This document shows positions 53,753 through 62,073 of a stretch of DNA of 64,000 bases, one piece after another (position 1 is the first letter of the stretch; each line of letters opens with the position of its first letter). Below the pieces are notes generated by a model. It did no database searches. It worked only from the letters and a program-made list of their open reading frames with translations, and was not told the DNA's origin. Where the stretch lies: positions 1 through 64,000 of the forward strand of contig CAJXWZ010000024.1 in assembly GCA_913062815.1 (NCBI GenBank). The letters run 5' to 3'. A program made the position numbers and the translations under genes. This stretch comes from an uncultured Colwellia sp. GTDB lineage: Bacteria; Pseudomonadota; Gammaproteobacteria; Enterobacterales; Alteromonadaceae.

Positions 53753-54709
53753 CTAAATAGTTTGTTCTTTAATAAAATGTTGATACGCGCACTGTTCTAC
53801 AATGGCACCATGGTGCTGAATAACAAATCCAGCAGTTTTAGATGCAAGCTCAATTGCCTCACTGAGGGTGAAGCCATTTGATCTTGCACCAAGGTATACA
53901 CCATTAAACGAATCACCCGCTGAAGTAGTATCAACAACATCTTTTACCGGAGTGATAGAGAAATGATAAGCGAGCCTATCTGCATAACAGAAAATTCCTG
54001 CTTCGCCATTTTTAATCACTAACTCTTCAAGTTGATAAGCTTTGCAAAAATCATAAACAGCCTGAGAAGTTGTTAGGCCATATAATTGTTCAAAATCATC
54101 AACGCCAGGTAAAGCAATATCGGCTAATTCAAATGCTTTTTCAAATTGCGCTTTTGCTTGTTCTTGGCTATCCCACATACGGGCACGATAGTTTGGATCA
54201 AATACAATTTTTACCCCTGCAGATTTCAATTCACCAAGCATAGTCCAAAAGTTATTCCTAGCGCTTGGTTCAATAACCGCTAAAGAGATACCTGAAAAGA
54301 AAAACATATCGCCTTTTGATAGCGTATCAGTCGCTGTTTCACCGATATGTTGCATTACTTGACGAGCTGCAGAGTTTTCACGCCAATAGGTAAAGCTACG
54401 CTCACCTTCATCGTCTAGCTGAATAGCATAAAGCCCAGGTATCCTACTATCTGACTGAAAGACTAAGTCAGTACCAATATTTTCATGTTCAAAATATTGG
54501 ATCATGGCTAGGCTAAAATTATCTTTTCCAACCGCTGTCACTAAATTCACTTTCATATCTGCAAAGGTGCGTTTTAAATAAACCGCGGTGTTAAAAACAT
54601 CACCGGCAAATGACTGTTTCATCGTCTTTGATAAAGAGTTTGATGAATTACTTTGCGAAGTCGTCATCAACTCAATCATACATTCGCCGAATAAATAAAT
54701 GTTCTTCAT
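53753..54709 (-). CDS. kdgK: 2-keto-3-deoxygluconate kinase (PfkB family)
   Basis: 318 residues of the ribokinase/PfkB fold: N-terminal FGECMIELMTTSQSN, substrate loop SFAGDVFNTAVYLKR, and the C-terminal ATP/anion-hole motif DTTSAGDSFNGVYLGA with the catalytic Asp. It phosphorylates KDG to KDPG, the substrate of Eda encoded 34 bases later. AAAGG lies eight bases before ATG 54709. It follows the MFS gene by four bases. Other sugars are possible by family, but the operon fixes the likely substrate. Confidence 0.93.
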   Translation of the reverse strand: MKNIYLFGECMIELMTTSQSNSSNSLSKTMKQSFAGDVFNTAVYLKRTFADMKVNLVTAVGKDNFSLAMIQYFEHENIGTDLVFQSDSRIPGLYAIQLDDEGERSFTYWRENSAARQVMQHIGETATDTLSKGDMFFFSGISLAVIEPSARNNFWTMLGELKSAGVKIVFDPNYRARMWDSQEQAKAQFEKAFELADIALPGVDDFEQLYGLTTSQAVYDFCKAYQLEELVIKNGEAGIFCYADRLAYHFSITPVKDVVDTTSAGDSFNGVYLGARSNGFTLSEAIELASKTAGFVIQHHGAIVEQCAYQHFIKEQTI

Positions 54710-54713
54710 CGAG

Positions 54714-56054
54714 CTAACCTTTATCTTGTATTGGTTGAGTACTTTTAACAGTAGCAGTTACTTGCTTTTTTAACGGTTCAATTTTTGGAATAAGAATCCA
54801 AACAGCAGCCATTGCAATAACAGCTAGAGAAGCGCCAATTATAAATGCAGGAGTATAATTACCATCAGCAGTTAAAATTGGAACGAGTGCCGTAAGACCA
54901 ACCGCGCCTAACTTCGCTGCCATTCCTGATAAGCCAGCGAGGGTTCCCACCGCTTTTTTACCATAGAGGTCACTCGGAAGCGTTTGAACATTACCAATAG
55001 CGGTCTGAAAGCCAAATAGTATAATTGCCATGATCATTACCGCAGTAGCAGGTGCTCCAGGATTAGCCATGGCTAATAGCGCTGGCAACATGATAAAACA
55101 ACCTAAGGTAATGGTTAACTTACGTGTTTTGTCGGTATTCCAACCCGCCTTCATCCTATTCTGGGCAAGAAGACCACCAAACCAAGCACCAAACATTGCG
55201 CCAACATATGGCACCCAACCATAAATACCAATAGACTTTACATCCATGCCATACACTTCATTTAGGTAAATAGGAATCCAGAAAACAAACAACCACCAAA
55301 TAGGGTCGATTGCTGCAGAAGCAATAATTACTCCCCAACTTTGCTTGCGCGAAAGTAATTCCTTTGTTGAAGGGTTGTACTCTTCTTCAGATGACGCACA
55401 ATCATCTTCACAACTTCTTTGTCCGGTTAAAATATACGTGCGTTCTTCCTCAGTAAGCCAAGGATGTTCTTTAGGTGGTGCTTTTACTAATACTAGCCAA
55501 GGAATGAGCCATAATAGACCAACCAGCCCGACAATAATAAAGACCATCTGCCAACTAAAATAAACGGTCAAAAAGGCAATAAGTGGAATTGCAATAATAC
55601 CGCCGATTGCAGCACCTGAGTTAAAAATTCCTTGAGCCAGAGCTCTTTCTTTCGTTGGGAACCACTCTGCATTACTCTTAGCTGCACCAGGCCAATTTCC
55701 TGCCTCTGCCACACCTAATATTGCACGGAAAATGCTAAAACTTAGCACACCTTGAGCAAATGCGTGTGCTGCAGTTGCCAGTGACCAAACGCCAATGGAT
55801 AGTACAAAACCTATTCGAGTGCCTAACCAGTCAAAAATTTTGCCAAATATCGCTTGCCCAAAAGCATAAGAGAAAACGAAAACAATAGAGATATTTGCAT
55901 ATATTTGTTTTCGCTCTAGCGCCGACTTATCAGGAAATAAATCTTCAACAATATCAGGCCATAAAACGCTTAGCGCTTGACGATCTATGTAGTTGATAAC
56001 AGTAGCCAATGCAATTAAGGCAATTATCCACCAACGTAAATTTTTCATTTTCAT
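54714..56054 (-). CDS. MFS transporter, hexuronate/alginate-monomer type
   Basis: 446 residues with twelve hydrophobic segments and a large central loop. It belongs to the ACS/hexuronate subgroup (INYIDRQALSVLWPDI, AGNWPGAAKSNAEWFPTKERA, GQAIFGKIFDWLGTRIGF). It probably imports unsaturated uronates or DEH released in the periplasm by the lyases. Its ATG overlaps the kdgF stop codon (TAATG), so it is co-translated with it. kdgK follows after four bases. Confidence 0.9.
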   Translation of the reverse strand: MKMKNLRWWIIALIALATVINYIDRQALSVLWPDIVEDLFPDKSALERKQIYANISIVFVFSYAFGQAIFGKIFDWLGTRIGFVLSIGVWSLATAAHAFAQGVLSFSIFRAILGVAEAGNWPGAAKSNAEWFPTKERALAQGIFNSGAAIGGIIAIPLIAFLTVYFSWQMVFIIVGLVGLLWLIPWLVLVKAPPKEHPWLTEEERTYILTGQRSCEDDCASSEEEYNPSTKELLSRKQSWGVIIASAAIDPIWWLFVFWIPIYLNEVYGMDVKSIGIYGWVPYVGAMFGAWFGGLLAQNRMKAGWNTDKTRKLTITLGCFIMLPALLAMANPGAPATAVMIMAIILFGFQTAIGNVQTLPSDLYGKKAVGTLAGLSGMAAKLGAVGLTALVPILTADGNYTPAFIIGASLAVIAMAAVWILIPKIEPLKKQVTATVKSTQPIQDKG

Positions 56055-56401
56055 TATGAATCATCCTCTAAAAAGTCTTCTCGTGCGGGGCTAAAGGTAT
56101 CAATTAATATTCCGCCAGTGGGGCATGTGGCACCATGATCTGCATGTGGTGGTATATAGCAACTATCCCCTGGCTTTAATATTCTAGTTACACCATCAAT
56201 ATTAAAATGAAATTCACCTTCGAGTACATAAGTCACTTGTGAATGTCTATGTGCATGATTATAGCCAATAGCGCCTTTATCAAACCAAATTTTAACTGCC
56301 ATTAATTCATGATTAAAGCCGAGCATTTGACGCTTTAATCCACCGCCTATATCTTCAACTTCAGTCTCACTGCCAAGTGAAAAGTGGGCACTTTCGTTCA
56401 T
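56054..56401 (-). CDS. kdgF: KdgF-like cupin (unsaturated uronate ring opening)
   Basis: 115 residues, one small cupin domain: HAHRHSQVTYVLEGEFHF with the paired His ligands, Gln, then GDSCYIPPHADHGATC with the third His. KdgF converts 4,5-unsaturated uronate monomers from alginate or pectin into the linear ketone form (DEH), giving the reductase its substrate. It lies 14 bases after PL17 and overlaps the MFS gene. This position next to the exolyase is typical. Confidence 0.92.
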   Translation of the reverse strand: MNESAHFSLGSETEVEDIGGGLKRQMLGFNHELMAVKIWFDKGAIGYNHAHRHSQVTYVLEGEFHFNIDGVTRILKPGDSCYIPPHADHGATCPTGGILIDTFSPAREDFLEDDS

Positions 56402-56415
56402 GATAAATCCTCGCC

Positions 56416-58635
56416 TTACTGCTTCGTAATTATTTTAAATAAATGAAAACGGTCACTGAATAGGTAGTCAGTGCCTTGATATGAAAACTTGGTTTTTGCT
56501 GGTAAATGTTCTTTATGATTAATTGCTAGTAGATACTGTTTTCCAGTTACTAACCTAACCTTTATCAGTTCTAATTCATCTTCAAATTGATAGTTTAAAG
56601 CGGAAATTTTAGAAGTAGCCGCTAAGGTAAATTCTTTTGATGGGTTGTAAACACCATGAGGCTCTATCACGCTAATAAAACGATGTGCTTTGGACATTTT
56701 TTTACGGTAGATAAAAGCTGCTTCATTACGTAAGTTAAAGTTAGGATCATTAGCACCTGTACGAGTAAATAACACCTCAGTTTCACCATCAACTATCGCG
56801 GTATGAGTGTAAAAGCTACCATTGTCATTTAACCATGTTATTTTTGCCAAGCCTGCCTCAGGCCTAGCTTGCGCAGTTAACCACAAATGTTGATAACCAT
56901 TACTATTTCCTAGCGGTGTTAAGCTCTTCGCAAAGGCATTTCGCGCAAAACTACTATCAATTAATTGACCTTGATAGTGCAATGGCAAATCAATTTGATG
57001 AAATTCATCACCTTTCACGCCAAAGATATCAAACGCTAGCGGCTCACCTGAGTCAGGCAATTTAACTAACGCCATAGTACGATGCAAATTCACCTTTTGA
57101 TAAGCTGTATCAATTTGCGCCGATGAAACACTGCCCTGCGCAGTATGTTTGAAGAACAATAACTCTGGGTGATGTTGATTACCAAGTTTAGTGCTTGCAT
57201 CAAAATGACTACGCTCGTCAACAACTACGGTATTATGCGCAATAGTTTGTTTAGCGTAAGTTTTGTTCTCTGGTAAATATCGACCACCATACTTGGCTTC
57301 AACATTGAGAAAACGAGCAGCCCCATAGTCCGAAACTATTTCAGCCCCTTTATCATAAAATTGCCAGTTGAGTTTATCGAAATGACCATGACCTAAACCT
57401 TGTGCCGAGGGTTTAAATACTAACGCTTGTCCTTTGTCAGCCGGCTCGCCATCAGCATGTTGTCGCATAACGACAAAGGCACCTTCTGTACCGTCTGCTC
57501 CATCACCAAAAGCCGTCGAAGTAAATTGGTAAGGCGTTACTCGACCTGCATCTAATGCCTTTGCGACTTTTAGGCCATCACCTGTCAAAATGATTTGTCC
57601 TTGCTGTCTAGCAATGTCTAATAAACGGCTATCTTGAGTCAAACCATAGGCGATAGTTACACCGTTAACCAACTCAATAGTATCAATACCTTTTGATTTG
57701 ATGGCATCGTTAATAGGAAAAAACAAACCGTTGTAACTCAAATCAATTGTGGTAGTAATCGCTTTCAATATGACCCCATCACGGTAGTCAAAAATGTTTC
57801 GTTCCGGTTGGTTGTTATTAATTGCTTTTGCGAACGTAATAAATGGCATCAAGGCATAGCGTTGATAATATGGTCCCTCGTTGTAATAACCTTGCGGTGA
57901 AAACAGCTCATCCAATTGTCGTAAAAAGCCACCTTTACCTGATTTTTCTAAATCATAAAGCGCTTTTTCAACCCATTCAGCTTCATTCATTACATACCCT
58001 GCCATACCTACACCGGCGGCTGCCCATGTACCATGATTATGTATTTTATTGAACGTAGAAGGTTGTCCCTCAGATAAGAAAATTGCTACGGGTCGCAATA
58101 GTTGTTGCTCTATCTTGTTAATATCATCATCTGCTAAGGAGTCATGAACTAGGTCATAGGCTTGAATGGTGTATACCAACCAAACAGCTTCATTGAGGCT
58201 TTGCCAAAATAATTTCCCTGGATTTTGAGAGTTAACTTTACGTTGAGGGTGTAAACCTATAGAAGGGTATAATTCAGCATACTCAAGTAACATATCCCGT
58301 ACATAATCGGCATATTTATTATTTTGGCTAAGCTGATAAATAACGCCGGCGTTATACATCAATTGGTAGTTCTTCTTGTGACGCTCATGAGTGTAACCTC
58401 CGCCACCGTCAGCAGGAGTAGGCACACTCATCGGCAATGCCATTTGAGCATCAACTATTGCTTTGGTTTTAATGAACGTTTTTGCAAATGAGCCATCGCC
58501 TTTTATCGCCGCTTGCATCATAGCCACATCTTGAGCGCTGATCACTAAATTAGGGCTCTGCTTTGCTTGGACGCAATTACTTATTAGCAAGATAATAGTC
58601 GCAATGGCAAAAAGTGATTGATGTAGTGCTTTCAT
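56416..58635 (-). CDS. oligoalginate lyase, PL17 family (exolytic)
   Basis: 739 residues. The start at 58635 is supported by AGGATGG eight bases upstream; a frame start at 58656 overlaps PL6. A signal peptide (FAIATIILLISNCVQA) leads to an (alpha/alpha) toroid with NEGPYYQRYALMPFITFAKA (catalytic Tyr region) and a heparinase II/III-like beta domain with GHGHFDKLNWQFYDKGAE and HNTVVVDERSHF. PL17 enzymes release monouronates from alginate oligomers by beta-elimination. It probably acts in the periplasm just after PL6. Confidence 0.93.
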   Translation of the reverse strand: MKALHQSLFAIATIILLISNCVQAKQSPNLVISAQDVAMMQAAIKGDGSFAKTFIKTKAIVDAQMALPMSVPTPADGGGGYTHERHKKNYQLMYNAGVIYQLSQNNKYADYVRDMLLEYAELYPSIGLHPQRKVNSQNPGKLFWQSLNEAVWLVYTIQAYDLVHDSLADDDINKIEQQLLRPVAIFLSEGQPSTFNKIHNHGTWAAAGVGMAGYVMNEAEWVEKALYDLEKSGKGGFLRQLDELFSPQGYYNEGPYYQRYALMPFITFAKAINNNQPERNIFDYRDGVILKAITTTIDLSYNGLFFPINDAIKSKGIDTIELVNGVTIAYGLTQDSRLLDIARQQGQIILTGDGLKVAKALDAGRVTPYQFTSTAFGDGADGTEGAFVVMRQHADGEPADKGQALVFKPSAQGLGHGHFDKLNWQFYDKGAEIVSDYGAARFLNVEAKYGGRYLPENKTYAKQTIAHNTVVVDERSHFDASTKLGNQHHPELLFFKHTAQGSVSSAQIDTAYQKVNLHRTMALVKLPDSGEPLAFDIFGVKGDEFHQIDLPLHYQGQLIDSSFARNAFAKSLTPLGNSNGYQHLWLTAQARPEAGLAKITWLNDNGSFYTHTAIVDGETEVLFTRTGANDPNFNLRNEAAFIYRKKMSKAHRFISVIEPHGVYNPSKEFTLAATSKISALNYQFEDELELIKVRLVTGKQYLLAINHKEHLPAKTKFSYQGTDYLFSDRFHLFKIITKQ

Positions 58636-58645
58636 ATCAACCATC

Positions 58646-60868
58646 CTATTTAACAATCTTATTACTAAGTGTGGCGGTATGCAGTCCTTTACTCTTTAAC
58701 TCAGCGATACTTGGAGAGATATTTAACTGATTGTTAATTATGCTTGTTTTAGGCTCACCAACGGTATGTTCAACAACAATGGGCGCTGCATTACTTAATT
58801 GATTATCTTCAATATTGCTCACTTGCACACCGTGTAAAAATAGACTGGCATTGCTCTTATTGCGTTTACCCAAGCCAAGATTTTGCACTTGGTTGCCCTT
58901 CATTAACAAATGCGGTCCAAAAGTACTTTCATCACTGCCACCACGATAAAGTTTAACGAGAGCACCTTTGACTCCTTCAAATTGGTTATTCACTAACTCA
59001 ACATACTCAGCGTTATATATACCTAGGTCTTCAATTTCTTTATCTAAACGTAAAATATCACCACTAATATTGTGAAACTGATTATTCTCAAGTCGAATTT
59101 GATTGGCAAAAGCGCCTTTACCTGACTCAAAAACATGGAATGAATGATTAATATCTAAATTTTCAATCCGCGTATTTTCTATCACTAAACGATAGTTTGC
59201 GGTCATGCCCCACTTCTTAGTGCGAATCAAGGTATTACCAGAATAATCAGGGCTATTACTACCATTAATGTCTAAGCCGTCTAAAGTTAAACTTCCACCA
59301 TCAACAATCTCGAAAAATGTGCCACGCTCAAATGTCAAACGCGCTTCTTGCCTATGTTTAGATTTTATAGTGATGGTCTTATTAATATTAATAACCTTGC
59401 GCGCGTTATATCGCCCTGTTTTAAGTACTAACACATCACCATCTTGCGCAGCTTTTACCGCATTAAACAAGGCATCTTCTGTTGCCTCAACTTCGATAAT
59501 CTTACCGCTATTAAAAGCTGTGTCTCCCGCTCTTTTGGGATACCAATTTGGTCCTGTTTGCTCTTTAGTTATTGGCGATAGTTCTTTACTAACACCGAGT
59601 ACTGAGTTGGATGGATAAAGTAAGCCATTTTCGGCACGTACTAAGACTAATTTTTGTTGAGAAATACCTGATTCTAGAGCTGTAACCACCTTGGTATTAG
59701 CAACATTATTAGAAAATTCTACTCCTGAAATGTCATCAAACAAGGTAAATGGTTGTTGATTGTTTTCATTGAAAATTAGATTGTTTTCGACTTTTGAATT
59801 AATCGGTACTGCAGAGCGTTCTGCATCACTACCTGCAGCTATTTGAATATGATCAACATTAATTAAGGTATTATTGGTAATTAAAGCATTATCTACTTGA
59901 TGATAACGATTAATGGGCGAATTAGGCACACCATTCATAACGGTGAGTCCACTACCAAAACGATAGCCGGTTAAGCCTTCCAAATAATTATTGCGAATAA
60001 TTTGGTCCTTATTGATCACTCGAATACCGCCTGTATGATCAACACCATTCCCAAAAAACACATTATTTTCAATAACATTACCATTGCCGTGACGTAGCGT
60101 TAATGTACCGCGGGATTCAAAAAATACGTTATTACGTAGTTGGTTTTTACCTGATTTAACCGAGATAATTTCTACTTCACCATTACATTGGTCGAAGTAG
60201 TTGTTTTCAACAACCGTAAATGAATCGGTTAATGAATGGTGGCTCGTACCAATACGAAGTGTTTCGCCGCCATTTGAACCAAAAATGGGCCGTGGACCAA
60301 AATAGTTATATTCAATGAGATGATGATTTTGTTGGCTATTTTCACTATTTAAGCGAACCGCCAAAGTGACACCTTTATTGCGTTTTCCTGCTAAGTAGTT
60401 ATGGTCAAAACGGTTGTGCTGACCATACAACGCCACCCAATAATCACCTTCACGCTTGTCTGGATTTGAGTAATCCTCAATCACGGTTTCAGTTACGCGT
60501 GAATGATAAGCAAAATGCTTTTTATTGCGACGAAATGCGATCACTTCACTGCTTGGAGTGAAACCATTTTTAAAGACTAAACCTGAAACAACCAAATACT
60601 CTCCGGCTAAACGAAGGTTAGACTGACCAGATAATATCACCTTACCTTTAGTTTCAGCGGTTAACGTAATTGGTTTATCTTTATTGCCTGTACCAGTAAA
60701 CAAAATCTCAAAATCATGCCATATGCCATTGGCTAACTTAACAGTATCTCCTGCCGCAACATTTTTAACGACTTTTTTAAACGCTTTAGGCGAATCAACC
60801 AAATACTCTTTTGCACAAAGCTCAGCTGTTAGGATCAAAGATAAAAGTATGACTGCAAGTATTTTCAT
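58646..60868 (-). CDS. alginate lyase, PL6 family
   Basis: 740 residues with a signal peptide (ILAVILLSLILTAELCAK). The first half is a parallel beta-helix with the PL6 catalytic pair: K238 (EIISVKSGK) and R259 (TLTLRHGNG), exactly 21 residues apart as in chondroitinase B and AlyGC. The length and the second helix-like half (WYPKRAGDTAFNSGK onward) indicate the two-domain type. It cuts alginate polymer by beta-elimination. It starts the tight run PL6-PL17-kdgF; a terminator-like hairpin sits just upstream. Confidence 0.94.
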   Translation of the reverse strand: MKILAVILLSLILTAELCAKEYLVDSPKAFKKVVKNVAAGDTVKLANGIWHDFEILFTGTGNKDKPITLTAETKGKVILSGQSNLRLAGEYLVVSGLVFKNGFTPSSEVIAFRRNKKHFAYHSRVTETVIEDYSNPDKREGDYWVALYGQHNRFDHNYLAGKRNKGVTLAVRLNSENSQQNHHLIEYNYFGPRPIFGSNGGETLRIGTSHHSLTDSFTVVENNYFDQCNGEVEIISVKSGKNQLRNNVFFESRGTLTLRHGNGNVIENNVFFGNGVDHTGGIRVINKDQIIRNNYLEGLTGYRFGSGLTVMNGVPNSPINRYHQVDNALITNNTLINVDHIQIAAGSDAERSAVPINSKVENNLIFNENNQQPFTLFDDISGVEFSNNVANTKVVTALESGISQQKLVLVRAENGLLYPSNSVLGVSKELSPITKEQTGPNWYPKRAGDTAFNSGKIIEVEATEDALFNAVKAAQDGDVLVLKTGRYNARKVININKTITIKSKHRQEARLTFERGTFFEIVDGGSLTLDGLDINGSNSPDYSGNTLIRTKKWGMTANYRLVIENTRIENLDINHSFHVFESGKGAFANQIRLENNQFHNISGDILRLDKEIEDLGIYNAEYVELVNNQFEGVKGALVKLYRGGSDESTFGPHLLMKGNQVQNLGLGKRNKSNASLFLHGVQVSNIEDNQLSNAAPIVVEHTVGEPKTSIINNQLNISPSIAELKSKGLHTATLSNKIVK

Positions 60869-60896
60869 TTGTTTACCATTTGTAATTTCTGTTTTG

Positions 60897-60941
60897 AAAA
60901 AAAAGTTAAGACTTTTACAACTCCATGTAAGAAAAAGTCTT
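60897..60941 (-). terminator. terminator between DEH reductase and PL6
   Basis: Minus strand: AAGACTTTT (60933-60941) pairs with AAAAGTCTT (60908-60916), followed after three bases by eight Ts (60897-60904). It could end the reductase transcript or give a lower dose of the lyase genes downstream. Confidence 0.7.
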
Positions 60942-61007
60942 ATGAGAGAACACCCTAAATGTGAGTCTCTAAACTTTTGTGTTTACCGAGCAAGTATTTT
61001 AGCGACA

Positions 61008-61889
61008 TTACTCTTCTAACTTAAGGAAGTAGTCAAAAATCACTGGCACATCGTTTTGACCAAGACCTGCATCAACAGCAGCCTGCAGGTTAGTAGAGGT
61101 ACCTTGCGCAATAAGAGATTCACTACCCAGATCTTTAACCATTTCGTTGAAATAACCTAAATCTTTGTTTGCATTTGCAATTGAAAAACCTAGTTTTTCT
61201 TCACTATCTACTGCATAGAATTTACAAAATTGCATAAATGGCGAATTAGATGGACCTGCTGACATAATGTCAAACAACTGTTGACCGTCTACGCCTGCTA
61301 ACTTGGCTACAGCAAATGCTTGAGACATGGCAGCAACGGTAGTCATCCCCATAAAGTTATTTATAAGCTTAGTCGTATGACCAGCACCTAAAGCACCCAA
61401 ATGAAATACGTTCTCACCTTGTTCATCGAGAACAGCTTTAACTTTATTGAAAGTATCAATATCACCAGCAGCCATGATGTTTAATAAACCATCTTTCGCA
61501 TGTGCAGGAGTTCGACCTAAAGGAGCATCGATCATTCCAGCGCCTTTTGCCGCCAAATCTGCACCTATTTTGCGAGTAGAGGCCGGGATTGAGGTACCAA
61601 AATCAATTAATACAGAACCTTCCTTGATACCAGATAAGATACCTTCATCACCGTAAACTACCATTTCAACGACTTTCGAAGTGGTAAGGGCAAGCATTAC
61701 GATATCGCTTTTTTCAGCAAGTTCTTTTCCTGACGCAACTTCGCTAGCATTGCCTCGGGCAATAACTTTTGCTACTGCATCTTTATTAAGATCCATTACA
61801 TTGACTTGAAAACCACGTTTTTGAAGGTTTTCAACCATGTTCCCACCCATAAGGCCAAGACCAATAAAACCAATCGTAGGTTTAGACAT
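61008..61889 (-). CDS. beta-hydroxyacid dehydrogenase-type DEH reductase
   Basis: 293 residues. The Rossmann motif GFIGLGLMGGNM (8-19), the substrate loop DAPLGRTPAHAKDG and the catalytic lysine in GHTTKLINNFMG mark the 3-hydroxyisobutyrate/tartronate-semialdehyde reductase family. In alginate loci such proteins reduce DEH to 2-keto-3-deoxygluconate. Alternative: 2-hydroxy-3-oxopropionate reductase. The context of PL6, PL17, KdgF and KdgK supports the first. NADH or NADPH use cannot be told from the visible turn (VMDLNKDA suggests NAD(H) preference). Confidence 0.85.
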   Translation of the reverse strand: MSKPTIGFIGLGLMGGNMVENLQKRGFQVNVMDLNKDAVAKVIARGNASEVASGKELAEKSDIVMLALTTSKVVEMVVYGDEGILSGIKEGSVLIDFGTSIPASTRKIGADLAAKGAGMIDAPLGRTPAHAKDGLLNIMAAGDIDTFNKVKAVLDEQGENVFHLGALGAGHTTKLINNFMGMTTVAAMSQAFAVAKLAGVDGQQLFDIMSAGPSNSPFMQFCKFYAVDSEEKLGFSIANANKDLGYFNEMVKDLGSESLIAQGTSTNLQAAVDAGLGQNDVPVIFDYFLKLEE

Positions 61890-62035
61890 ATTTAACTCCT
61901 AAATAAAATAGTACATGCTTTGATGACATGAATCATCGCTCACCTGTTAAATAAATGAGCTGCATTTTTCTCTTTAATAAATGGATGAAGCCCCATTAAT
62001 ATTCCATTACGATGACTTCATAACTTTTCTTTCTA

Positions 62036-62057
62036 GCGAGTGATTGAAATCACTCGC
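62036..62057 (-). repeat. hairpin downstream of the alginate TonB receptor
   Basis: GCGAGTGATT and AATCACTCGC, 10-bp perfect arms with a 2-base turn, 16 bases after the receptor stop. It lacks a T-run, so it may stabilise the receptor mRNA or be a weak terminator. Confidence 0.5.
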
Positions 62058-62073
62058 AACGATCAATACGGGG

